Assembly (NCBI GenBank): GCA_964456625.1
Contig: CAYWBO010000015.1
Coordinates: 1 to 46,126 of the forward strand
Reading direction: 5' to 3'
Length of the DNA: 46,126 nucleotides
From: Sulfidibacterium sp964456625
GTDB lineage: Bacteria > Bacteroidota > Bacteroidia > Bacteroidales > F082
Below, piece by piece: positions 18,121 through 26,257 of the stretch; positions within the stretch are counted from its first letter, which is position 1; each line of letters begins with the position of its first letter. The position numbers and the translations under genes were made by a program. The notes below the pieces were generated by a model. The model was given only the letters and a program-made list of their open reading frames with translations, searched no databases and was not told the DNA's origin.

Positions 18121-18867
18121 TCAATATTTTGTTTCCCTGGATGCCAAAACTTTACCAGGAACAATAATTTTACCTGCAACCATTTCTGGAACGAGATCAA
18201 ACAAATTTTCCTGAAGACAATAGTTTACGTCTTTCTCAAATCCGTTTCTGATCAGTAAATTCAGGTGATAACAGTCGTGTAGTACTTCGCGCGATGAACG
18301 GTTTTTGTCAGAAAATGCGCTCTGAATTGTCAGTGCCAGGTCGGAAAGTCTGACTTCTTGCTTCTCTTTCAGCCGGTCAATAATTTTGGATGCGCACAGT
18401 GCATCATCCATGGAAAAGTTGTTGTTGGTCCCCGAGCATACCAGGACTACTTCGTCCAGATCTGCCAGTTTTTCCGTCAGAGCGCGGAGATTCAGAAAAG
18501 AACCGATAAAAATTCGTGTTGCATCGTGCAGCGCATTCAAAGCTTTGGTACCGTTGGAGGTTGCCAGAACCAACGTTTTGTCTTTCACACGTTCTTCGGT
18601 GTAATCCAAGGGAGAATTTCCCAGGTCGAAACCCGGGATAATTTTTGTGTCGCGTTCTCCACCCAAAAGACGTTCTTCGGTAGGAATGTGATCTGCCAGC
18701 TGCAGTGCTTCATCTACCGAAGCTGCCGGCACAAAGGCTTTTGCGCCGTGTGCCAGGGCCGTAACCATCACCGAGCTGGCACGCAACACGTCAATCACCA
18801 CTACGTTTCTGTTTTGTATCAGGTCCGGCCGGATGGTTGATGCATAAGGAATAATATCGATAATCAC
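18121..18867 (-). CDS. comB: ComB, 2-phosphosulfolactate phosphatase family protein
   Basis: ComB removes phosphate from 2-phospho-3-sulfolactate, an early step of coenzyme M synthesis in methanogens; homologues occur in many bacteria without coenzyme M. The 248-residue length is normal and conserved stretches are visible: VVVIDVLRASSVMVTALAHGA near residues 23-43, LLGGERDTKIIPGFDLGNSP, TLVLATSNGTKAL and SGTNNNFSMDDALCA. The start is GTG at 18867. A TATCTTTG promoter element lies 25 bases upstream. In Bacteroidetes a role in sulfonate or sulfonolipid metabolism is conceivable, but nothing else in the window supports that. Confidence 0.9.
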   Translation of the reverse strand: MIIDIIPYASTIRPDLIQNRNVVVIDVLRASSVMVTALAHGAKAFVPAASVDEALQLADHIPTEERLLGGERDTKIIPGFDLGNSPLDYTEERVKDKTLVLATSNGTKALNALHDATRIFIGSFLNLRALTEKLADLDEVVLVCSGTNNNFSMDDALCASKIIDRLKEKQEVRLSDLALTIQSAFSDKNRSSREVLHDCYHLNLLIRNGFEKDVNYCLQENLFDLVPEMVAGKIIVPGKVLASRETKY

Positions 18868-18891
18868 GGATTATTCTTTTTTTGAGTCCTG

Positions 18892-18899
18892 CAAAGATA
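18892..18899 (-). promoter_or_regulatory. -7 promoter element for comB
   Basis: TATCTTTG on the minus strand is an exact TAnnTTTG match, 24 bases before the comB GTG. It lies back to back with the gltX promoter in a 126-bp divergent gap. No good -33 TTG was seen. Confidence 0.5.
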
Positions 18900-18943
18900 A
18901 GCTCTTTGACGGAAAAGGACGTTAATTCCGGCATTTCCTTTCC

Positions 18944-18975
18944 TTGAAAATAAGCTTCTGTTTTCGCTATCTTTG
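18944..18975 (+). promoter_or_regulatory. Bacteroidetes promoter for gltX
   Basis: TTG at 18944-18946, a 21-bp spacer and TATCTTTG at 18968-18975 form a full match to the Bacteroidetes -33/-7 consensus. Transcription should start near 18982, which excludes the earlier in-frame TTG (18973) as the gltX start and supports ATG 18994. Confidence 0.75.
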
Positions 18976-18993
18976 CAGCGCAATAATCAAAAC

Positions 18994-20523
18994 ATGAATC
19001 AGAATAAAATACGCGTGCGTTTTGCGCCGAGCCCGACGGGACCTTTACACATCGGAGGGGTCCGGACTGCTTTATATAACTATTTGTTTTCCAGAAATTC
19101 AGGAGGGAAAATGATCCTCCGTATCGAGGATACGGATCAGACGCGTTTCGTCACCGGTGCGGAAGATTATATCATCGAATCCTTTAAATGGTGCGGTATT
19201 GAATTTGATGAGGGAGTGCATGTGGGCGGACCTTACGGCCCTTATCGTCAGTCGGAAAGAAAGGAAATTTATAAAGCTTACGCCGAACAATTGATTGCTG
19301 CCGGCCATGCCTATTATGCTTTCGATACCCCCGAAGAACTAAACACTTTGCGCGAACAATATGAAGCTGAAAAAAGGACCTTCGTTTACAACCATGAAAC
19401 CCGTAAGCTTCTGAAAAATGCGTTGGCCTTGTCTGAAGCCGAAACCAAAGAACTGATCGACAGCGGTGCTCCGTATGTGGTGCGGTTTAAAAATCCCGAA
19501 GATGAGATGATCCGTATGGAAGACCTGATCCGGGGTGAAGTGGTGGTGAACACCGACGTGCTCGACGATAAGATATTGTTTAAATCCGACGGCATGCCTA
19601 CTTATCATCTGGCCAATGTGGTGGACGATCATTTGATGGAGATCAGTCATGTGATAAGGGGTGAAGAGTGGCTTCCATCCTTGCCGTTACACATATTACT
19701 TTATGAAGCTTTCGGCTGGGAGGCACCCAAATTTGCCCATCTGCCGTTGCTGTTGAAACCCGACGGTAAGGGAAAGCTGAGCAAACGGGATGGCGACCGG
19801 ATGGGATTTCCGGTTTTTCCGCTGCAGTGGAAAGATCCCAAATCAGGGGAAACTTCGCACGGCTATCGTGAAGACGGCTATTTCCCCGATGCCTTTGTAA
19901 ACATGCTGGCACTGCTGGGATGGAATCCCGGCGACGAGCGTGAGATTTTTAATCTGGAAGAGCTTTCTAAAGTGTTTTCCATAGAGCGGGTGGGAAAATC
20001 CGGTTCGCGTTTCGATCCTGAAAAAGCCAAATGGTTCAATCACCAGTACCTGGTGAAAAAGGAAGATGAGGATCTGGCCCGGCTTTACATGCCAATGCTG
20101 TCCGAAAAAGGGATTGGTGCAGATTTGGATTATGTGATCCAGGTGGTGAAGCTGGTAAAAGAAAGGGCTCATTTTGTTCATGAATTATGGGAGCAATCCG
20201 ATTTCTTTTTCCGGGCACCGGAAGCATTTGATCCGCAGGCGGTGAAAAAACGCTGGAAACAGGATTCCTTTAACCAGATGACGGAATTGAAAGAGCTTCT
20301 TAGTGGTATTGAGGACTTTTCTTCTGAAAACACGGAAGACGTTGTCAAAAAATGGATGGAAGAAAAGGAATACGGTATGGGGGCCGTACTGAATGCATTC
20401 CGTCTGATCATCGTAGGCGGACTGAGGGGGCCTCATATGTTTGATATCATCAGCTTGCTGGGACAGGAAGAAACCCTGCGGCGTCTGGAAATCGGCCTGC
20501 ATGAACTAGGGAAAAAGGAATAA
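18994..20523 (+). CDS. gltX: Glutamyl-tRNA synthetase
   Basis: GltX charges tRNA-Glu with glutamate. The 509-residue class I synthetase has the HIGH-type motif APSPTGPLHIGG at residues 11-22 and the KMSKS-type motif KLSKRDG near 261-267, with the C-terminal anticodon-binding helices ending in the normal place. The promoter overlaps the open frame upstream of 18994, so the ATG there is the start. folB follows 23 bases later on the same strand. Confidence 0.97.
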   Translation: MNQNKIRVRFAPSPTGPLHIGGVRTALYNYLFSRNSGGKMILRIEDTDQTRFVTGAEDYIIESFKWCGIEFDEGVHVGGPYGPYRQSERKEIYKAYAEQLIAAGHAYYAFDTPEELNTLREQYEAEKRTFVYNHETRKLLKNALALSEAETKELIDSGAPYVVRFKNPEDEMIRMEDLIRGEVVVNTDVLDDKILFKSDGMPTYHLANVVDDHLMEISHVIRGEEWLPSLPLHILLYEAFGWEAPKFAHLPLLLKPDGKGKLSKRDGDRMGFPVFPLQWKDPKSGETSHGYREDGYFPDAFVNMLALLGWNPGDEREIFNLEELSKVFSIERVGKSGSRFDPEKAKWFNHQYLVKKEDEDLARLYMPMLSEKGIGADLDYVIQVVKLVKERAHFVHELWEQSDFFFRAPEAFDPQAVKKRWKQDSFNQMTELKELLSGIEDFSSENTEDVVKKWMEEKEYGMGAVLNAFRLIIVGGLRGPHMFDIISLLGQEETLRRLEIGLHELGKKE

Positions 20524-20546
20524 AGAACAATTTAAATCGTAAAACC

Positions 20547-20897
20547 ATGTCTGTCATCACAATAGAAGGAATGGAATTCTTCGCCTATCATGGCCATTTC
20601 AAAGAAGAACAAGTGATCGGCACCAAATTCCGTTGCGATGTGTTTCTCGAAGTAGACACCACCAAAGCCGAGCAAACCGATAATCTTACGGATACCGTGA
20701 ATTATCAGGAAGTTTTTCGGGTTGTGAAAGCTGAAATGGGCATTCGGTCCCATTTGCTGGAGCACGTTGGACGCCGCATAGTGCGGCGTATTCAGGAGGA
20801 GTTCCCGGCTGTGCAGAAAGTACGGCTGAAGATACGGAAACTCAATCCGCCGTTGGGCGGGAAAATGGACTTTGTGAGTCTGGAACTGGAAAGTTAA
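20547..20897 (+). CDS. folB: Dihydroneopterin aldolase
   Basis: FolB cleaves 7,8-dihydroneopterin to 6-hydroxymethyl-dihydropterin in folate synthesis. The 116-residue protein has the normal length and motifs: the N-terminal GMEFFAYHGHFKEEQ, DTVNYQEVF, the HLLEHVGRRI helix with the pterin-anchoring Glu, and the C-terminal IRKLNPPLGGKMDFVSLEL. It sits between gltX and a small Cys-rich gene (6 bases on) in one likely operon. Confidence 0.96.
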   Translation: MSVITIEGMEFFAYHGHFKEEQVIGTKFRCDVFLEVDTTKAEQTDNLTDTVNYQEVFRVVKAEMGIRSHLLEHVGRRIVRRIQEEFPAVQKVRLKIRKLNPPLGGKMDFVSLELES

Positions 20898-20903
20898 ATC
20901 GAT

Positions 20904-21113
20904 ATGAAGATGCCGATAGCACCGAAAATATTGATCGAGCCGGAAACATGCCCCCGCTGCGGTGCGACGTTTACATGCAGCAAATCAGGGAAGTGCTGGT
21001 GCTTTTCGGTGTATGTTCCGGAAGAGGTCCGCGAAACCATCGATAAAAAGTACGATACCTGCCTTTGTCCCAACTGTTTGAAGGAATTGACAGCCACCGG
21101 CGAAAAGACGTAA
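20904..21113 (+). CDS. Small cysteine-rich CWC-type protein
   Basis: The 69-residue protein carries CPRCGATFTC, CWC and CLCPNCL, which matches the cysteine-rich CWC family of unknown function and suggests a bound zinc ion. It has no signal peptide. It follows folB by 6 bases and is probably translated from the same message. A second ATG two codons on is an equally good start. Confidence 0.8.
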   Translation: MKMPIAPKILIEPETCPRCGATFTCSKSGKCWCFSVYVPEEVRETIDKKYDTCLCPNCLKELTATGEKT

Positions 21114-21141
21114 AAAGTGAAGGGAGTTCAAAAAAAATCTT

Positions 21142-21149
21142 TACTTTTG
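21142..21149 (+). promoter_or_regulatory. -7 promoter element for tRNA-Cys
   Basis: TACTTTTG is an exact TAnnTTTG match, 14 bases before the mature tRNA 5' end, a normal leader length. The -33 half is not clear. Confidence 0.5.
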
Positions 21150-21163
21150 CAGTCCTTTTAAAG

Positions 21164-21234
21164 GGTACCGTGGCCGAGTGGCTAGGCGGAGGTCTGCAAA
21201 ACCTTATACAGCGGTTCGAATCCGCTCGGTACCT
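21164..21234 (+). tRNA. tRNA-Cys (GCA anticodon)
   Basis: The acceptor arms GGTACCG (21164-21170) and CGGTACC (21227-21233) pair perfectly over 7 bp. The anticodon stem GAGGT/ACCTT encloses the loop CTGCAAA with anticodon GCA, and the T arm is GCGG-TTCGAAT-CCGC. The 3' CCA is not encoded, as is common in Bacteroidetes. The length is 71 bases with a short variable loop. Confidence 0.95.
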
Positions 21235-21243
21235 CAAAATAAA

Positions 21244-21275
21244 AACCTCCGGAAATTTTTTCCGGAGGTTTTTTT
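21244..21275. terminator. Strong bidirectional terminator after tRNA-Cys
   Basis: AACCTCCGGA pairs with TCCGGAGGTT over 10 bp around a 7-base AT loop, followed by a T run on the plus strand and preceded by an A run, so it can also end the convergent GH2 gene transcript on the minus strand. Confidence 0.88.
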
Positions 21276-21306
21276 GTTATTTCAATGTCCAAACCCTAGC
21301 AACTTG

Positions 21307-23961
21307 TCAGAGACGTTTGATCTCGATGCCGTTTACGATGGCGTCGCCTTTGGTTGCATCGAAGGTGATTGTAATTCCGTTTGAATTATTGACGTCCAGT
21401 ATAACGCTTCGTTTTACAGGAACATCTTTCCCGTAGGTTCCGGCCAAATCCACATGGGTGAAAACAGGAATGCCGTTGGCATCCACAGAGAACACGCGTT
21501 TGCCTTTGATACCGAATTCCGGTTCGGCAAGGTAGATTGTCACCTGGTAAGCGCCTTGCGGCAAATCGAAGTGGTATTGTTTCATCCCGATCCTGTAATA
21601 TTGATAAACCGGGTCGTTGGTTGTGCCCAGGATGTTGTCGGAGTTGAGTTTTTCTGTGCCCCCGGTGTAACCCCAGGCGTGCCCCTGGTAGGGCTGGTCG
21701 GCCTCCCAGATGGCCCCGGATTCCGGATAAAACTGAACGTGGGCTCCGGCGTTGACAAACAACCGGTTTACCTGACGCGTGTCAGGATTAAAATCCCCGC
21801 TAAAGGACAACTGCACGGTGACAACATCGGAGAAAACTTTTCCCTTTGCCTTTCCTTCGGCGAGTAATTGATTTTCACCGATTTTCATGGGAACAGACCA
21901 AACAGCCACATGATTCTTAGGTCGCATTGTGCCCAGAGCGTGGCCGTTGAGGAAAAGTTTTACTTCTGACAGGTTGGAATAGACCTGGATCTTTTCTTCA
22001 AAAGTGGTTTGATCGTGCATACTGTAAGGAACCGTTCTGTGCATCCAGTCGTGAGACACGATGTGCACCACCGGTTTGTCCGACAGCCAGGCTTTGTAGA
22101 GATAAAAAGCTTCTTTGGGTCTCCTGTGACGGTCTACCAATCCTTTTTCGTTGACCCACGGCCGGGTGTCATTTCTAGTTTCAGACGGAAAATCGTACAT
22201 GATCCAGGCAGCCGAACCGGCAATGAAAGGTCTTTCCTGCAACTGATTCAGGATCGTTTCGTGATATTGATCCTGGTATTCCACCGAAAAATCGAAGGCT
22301 TTGGGATGCATCGTGTGGATCCGTGTATCGCATCCGGCACCGTATTCGCTGACAATCAGTACCCTTTTCGGATGAACTTTGTGCTGTTCGTCCAGAAACT
22401 TGCCGAACAAATTAGTGCCGTTCTTATCATACATCGGATAATACCATCCATTATATAGATTCCATCCGACCACATCCGTTACATCCGACAATCCTATTTT
22501 GTCATATAATAAGTCGCGGTCCAGCGCGATGGTCGTCTTGCGGGAGGGATCTAATGAATGTGCGATCTGATTCAGTTTTTTTGCAAGGTCCACCACATGC
22601 TGATCGTAATCTGCCTCGCTCATGTGGTTGAATTTCCTGCCGATTCCATGGCGCAGCAGGATTTCGTTCATGAATCCCCATAAAATGATGGACGGATGAT
22701 TATAATATTGGTGAATCATCTCACGAAGTGCTTCCGAAGCGTTTTCGGTATATTCTTTAGACACATGGATGAAGTTGACATCGGGCGTTTCCTGCCAGAT
22801 CAAAATCCCGAGCTTGTCAGCAGCTCTCAAAACAGACGGATCCTGTGGATAATGTGCCAGCCGTACGAAATTGGCGCCCATTTCTTTTATCATTTCCATA
22901 TCTCGGATTTGCAGCTGCTGAGGCAACGCATTCCCCAAACCGGGATAAAACTGATGGCGGCTTACACCCCGGAGTGTCAGATGATGTCCGTTCAGGAAAA
23001 ATCCCTGATCGGGGTCAAAACGATACCACCGGATGCCCAGTGGGTTGTATTCCTCGTCAATGAGGATGTTGTTTGCTTTTAAAATCGTTTTGACAGAATA
23101 GAGGTAAGGATTCTTGGGAGACCATAAGTGTGGACTTTGAATTTTGGGTAAAACAACCGACACCTTTTTTCCCTGACCGGCCGGAAGCATGATTGTTTCA
23201 GTATTTTGACTTACGGTTTTTCCTTGTGCATCCGCTACAATATTCTCTAAGGTGATGTTTTGGTTCTGATCCGAATTGTTCACCAAATCAGCCGAGATAT
23301 TGACGGTGGCGTTTTGATCCGAAACATCGGAAGTATGGATAAATACTCCGGGAGAAGCATCGTCATCCACCGCAATGTGAACGGGGTTTGTTATGATCAA
23401 GCGGACATCGCGGTAAATACCTCCAAAGAAAGTAAAATCAGCCGTCAACGGCGGAATGTCAGCGTTGAAGCGATTGTCGACCTTTACCGCAATGACATTG
23501 TCTTCACCAAAATGGACCCATTTCGTGATGTTGGCGGCAAAAGCAGTATATCCCCCTTTGTGTTCTAAAACGTGATGCCCGTTTACATAAACATCGGCAA
23601 GTTGGTTGGCGGCACCGAATTTTATAAATATTTGTTTATCAGTATTTTGTTTGTCTATGAAAAGATTTTTTCTATACCAGGCAGGTCCGCGATAATAGCC
23701 TCTTGTATCGGAAAATGCGTCATGGCTGTTCCAGGAATGTGGCAGGTTTACAGTCGTCCAGTTTTGGTCATCAATTCCGACATTACTACCATTTTCTATG
23801 TCCTGCCTGATAAATTTCCATTGTGCATCAATGGTTCTTACGTAACGCCCGTTGCCTGCAGTTTCTGTTTGCTGACCCAGGCTTTGTTTTGTCGGGAGGA
23901 GAAACAGAAATGTCAAAACGAGCAGAAATGTAGTTGATGTGGTTAATATCCTATACTTCAT
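21307..23961 (-). CDS. Secreted GH2 beta-galactosidase-like glycoside hydrolase with C-terminal malectin-like domain
   Basis: The 884-residue enzyme has a signal peptide (cleavage after about LGQQ), then the GH2 sugar-binding domain (WTTVNLPHSWNSHDAF, FGAANQLADVYVNG), an Ig-like domain, and the TIM barrel. The catalytic acid/base is the Glu of WGFMNEI (about residue 432) and the nucleophile the Glu of VSEYGAG (about 537). After the barrel comes an Ig-like domain and then a malectin-like carbohydrate-binding domain (VNAGAHVQFYPESG to the end). It should cleave beta-galactosides or related plant/algal glycans outside the cytoplasm; the exact substrate cannot be read off. No SusC/SusD genes are adjacent, so it is not within an obvious polysaccharide utilisation locus. 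Confidence 0.92.
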   Translation of the reverse strand: MKYRILTTSTTFLLVLTFLFLLPTKQSLGQQTETAGNGRYVRTIDAQWKFIRQDIENGSNVGIDDQNWTTVNLPHSWNSHDAFSDTRGYYRGPAWYRKNLFIDKQNTDKQIFIKFGAANQLADVYVNGHHVLEHKGGYTAFAANITKWVHFGEDNVIAVKVDNRFNADIPPLTADFTFFGGIYRDVRLIITNPVHIAVDDDASPGVFIHTSDVSDQNATVNISADLVNNSDQNQNITLENIVADAQGKTVSQNTETIMLPAGQGKKVSVVLPKIQSPHLWSPKNPYLYSVKTILKANNILIDEEYNPLGIRWYRFDPDQGFFLNGHHLTLRGVSRHQFYPGLGNALPQQLQIRDMEMIKEMGANFVRLAHYPQDPSVLRAADKLGILIWQETPDVNFIHVSKEYTENASEALREMIHQYYNHPSIILWGFMNEILLRHGIGRKFNHMSEADYDQHVVDLAKKLNQIAHSLDPSRKTTIALDRDLLYDKIGLSDVTDVVGWNLYNGWYYPMYDKNGTNLFGKFLDEQHKVHPKRVLIVSEYGAGCDTRIHTMHPKAFDFSVEYQDQYHETILNQLQERPFIAGSAAWIMYDFPSETRNDTRPWVNEKGLVDRHRRPKEAFYLYKAWLSDKPVVHIVSHDWMHRTVPYSMHDQTTFEEKIQVYSNLSEVKLFLNGHALGTMRPKNHVAVWSVPMKIGENQLLAEGKAKGKVFSDVVTVQLSFSGDFNPDTRQVNRLFVNAGAHVQFYPESGAIWEADQPYQGHAWGYTGGTEKLNSDNILGTTNDPVYQYYRIGMKQYHFDLPQGAYQVTIYLAEPEFGIKGKRVFSVDANGIPVFTHVDLAGTYGKDVPVKRSVILDVNNSNGITITFDATKGDAIVNGIEIKRL

Positions 23962-24185
23962 GTTAAAATTACAATTAGTTAATGAATTGGTTAAATTAGT
24001 TGAGGGTTAATTTTTCAAATTTAAAAAGAAAAAGATTGTGTTCAGTAAACACGAAGTGTTTTTTTCGTCGATTTTGTTTCAAAAGTTTTAAAATTGGATT
24101 TTTTGAATTACAATCACATGTATTTTGATTCTAAAAATTGTAATATTGCACCGTTATGGCATATGCCTATGCCCGGGAGTTGGAC

Positions 24186-25289
24186 ATGAAAAGGATTTTA
24201 GCGATTGACGATGACGAGAACAATCTGGTCCTGATAAAGGCCATATTGTCGAAAAACATTGAGAACAGTGTTGTGGATACGGCGCTTTCCGGCCCTATTG
24301 GGATTAACCTGGCCGGGGCAATGAAACCGGACGCTATCTTGCTGGATATCCTGATGCCCGAGATGGACGGTTTCGAAGTCTGCCGGATTTTAAAAAACAA
24401 TGATACTACCAAAGACATACCTATTTTATTGGTCTCTGCGCTGGGGCGGAATTATGAGAACAGAATCAAAGGGCTGAATGCAGGTGCCGAAGCTTTCATC
24501 ACGAAGCCTTTTGAAACTCCGGAGCTCATTTCTCAAGTGAAGGTGCTTTTGCGCATCAAGGATGCTGAAGACATGTTGCGTAAGAAGAATCAGGATTTGC
24601 AGGAGAGCCTTGAAGAGATTAAGAACGAGCAGGAGAAACTGAGAAGACTGAATTCCGAATTGCTGATGGCGGAAGAGAAAGAACGTCGTAGGCTTGCCGA
24701 GTATCTCCATGATGGAATAGGACAGATTCTGTCGCTGGCCAATATTAATCTGTCTTCGCTCCTGCGTAAGGATCTGGTGCCTGATGTGCAAGGAACCATT
24801 CATAAAGCAAGCAAACTTTTAAGCGATGCCATCGTGCAATCCCGGTCTCTGACTTATGATCTGAGCCCACCGGCCCTGTATGAGCTTGGACTGATTGCAG
24901 CCATCAAGTGGAAATTGAGCCAGATGGAACAGAACCATAAAATTGATACGGATTTTCAGAGTAATCTTCCCAGGGTAGAAATAAGTACGGATACCAGTAT
25001 TCTTGTTTACAGGATTATTTGTGAACTCCTTTCAAATGTTGCGAAACATGCTGAAGCGAGTCGGATCAAGGTACAAATCGGAAAAGACGACCAGAACTAT
25101 TATTTTTCGGTGATCGATAACGGAAAAGGTTTTGACTTTCAGGGAAAAACAACCTTGATGAAAAATAATGGGTACGGACTATATAGTATCAAAGAACGGC
25201 TGGATTCCATCCAGGGGGAACTGGAGATCGAGTCAAAGTTGAATCATGGTACAAAAACCACCATCAGTATTCCGGTCGAAAGCGTCTGA
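24186..25289 (+). CDS. Soluble receiver-histidine kinase (REC + HisKA_3/HATPase)
   Basis: The 367-residue protein starts with a receiver domain (acidic pair IDDDEN, phospho-Asp D54 in LLDILMPEMDG, Lys in ITKPFE), a coiled coil (about 120-165), then a NarX/DegS-type kinase core with H175 in YLHDGIGQ, and an HATPase domain (ELLSNVAKHAEAS, DNGKGFDF). There is no membrane helix, so input comes through its receiver. I chose ATG 24186 because the protein then begins MKRILAIDDD like its paralogue at 27870 (MNRILAIDD); an upstream ATG at 24156 adds ten residues that look random. It is closely related to the 27870 protein, which has an added PAS domain. It stands 970 bp away from the other signalling genes. 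Confidence 0.88.
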   Translation: MKRILAIDDDENNLVLIKAILSKNIENSVVDTALSGPIGINLAGAMKPDAILLDILMPEMDGFEVCRILKNNDTTKDIPILLVSALGRNYENRIKGLNAGAEAFITKPFETPELISQVKVLLRIKDAEDMLRKKNQDLQESLEEIKNEQEKLRRLNSELLMAEEKERRRLAEYLHDGIGQILSLANINLSSLLRKDLVPDVQGTIHKASKLLSDAIVQSRSLTYDLSPPALYELGLIAAIKWKLSQMEQNHKIDTDFQSNLPRVEISTDTSILVYRIICELLSNVAKHAEASRIKVQIGKDDQNYYFSVIDNGKGFDFQGKTTLMKNNGYGLYSIKERLDSIQGELEIESKLNHGTKTTISIPVESV

Positions 25290-26257
25290 AATTAGTTTGA
25301 TGGTAAAAAATCCCGGTTCTTTTATTAAGCATAAAAATGACGTTTGAGGACATTTTTGTGCACTTCAAATTGACGCACTTATAGCCGGGCTTTAATAAAA
25401 AGGTAACTTCTTTTTGGCTAAAAGTCATATTGAAGGTCCATAGGTTTTTATTATTATTCCCTTCACAATAGGCCAAGATATCCTGTTAGGAAATTGGTCT
25501 TCCTACCTTTTAGATTGTAATTGAAATCGTGTTTGTCCAATCAGAAGCCCGCAGATCTTTTCTGAAGTCTCCTTTTCAATGAATTGTATTACAGTAGATT
25601 ATCTTTCTGGCTCCGGCCAACTTGTAACCTTCGGGAAAATCACTACAACAGTTACTTGTGTTTTGTGTCTTATGTTTGAAATCACAAAATGTTTATGAAC
25701 AAACAACTGTTGACAATATGATGGGGTTTGCTCTTTTAAACCACACTTTTCCGTAAATTTATAGGTGTAAAGAAACTAACAGAATAAAAATCAAGCCAAA
25801 CAGGATAACAGTCGAGAAGCATCGAATTTTTTTATTGGAATAAGAAAACCAAAATTGATAATGGCGTTATTTCTGTAAGCTGACATATATTATGAAATGA
25901 AGGCGACTTTGAGGGTGTAATATGGATGCCCCTACAGGAGTAGTGCGCCGACGAGATCCTCTTTCTTGCCATAAGCACTCAGGGGCTAGAATATAAATCC
26001 GGTGGTCTTCAGTAGGGTTTGCAGTCAGTTTCAAAGGCTTGATCATTATGGACCTAAACTAAAAACAGTATGAAATAATTTCTACGTTTAATTTGCCGAG
26101 CCGATCGCAAGTTTCTCCCTCGACATGTGAAAATAACCAAACAGATGAACTCATAAAGCTTATCTGTTAGTGCTAAATTTTAACGAATGGTGCAAATGGA
26201 GTGTGTGTTGCAACAATTGGCTTAAAATAACATAGAAACTAACTTTTTTTAAAGAAG
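25290..26257. other. Long stretch without a gene between two kinase genes
   Basis: This 968-bp region has no convincing ORF on either strand; the only one, a 70-codon minus-strand frame at 25264-25476, overlaps the kinase gene end and looks like chance. Base composition is slightly less AT-rich at 25900-26010, where a long-range pairing is possible (see the entry at 25928). The rest may hold the promoter of the 26258 operon or degraded sequence. Confidence 0.4.
25928..25986 (+). ncRNA. Possible structured RNA or cis element (tentative)
   Basis: GCCCCT, GAG and TGC at 25928-25947 can pair in order with the continuous GCACTCAGGGGC at 25975-25986, giving a 12-bp interrupted stem with two small bulges that encloses a GC-richer apical part. 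It lies in a gene-free region. No known RNA family was recognised and no promoter or terminator was seen, so it may be chance. Confidence 0.2.

Noticed and set aside
24156..24185. Earlier ATG as start of the first kinase
   Set aside because: The added ten residues have no resemblance to the paralogue, whose start aligns with ATG 24186.
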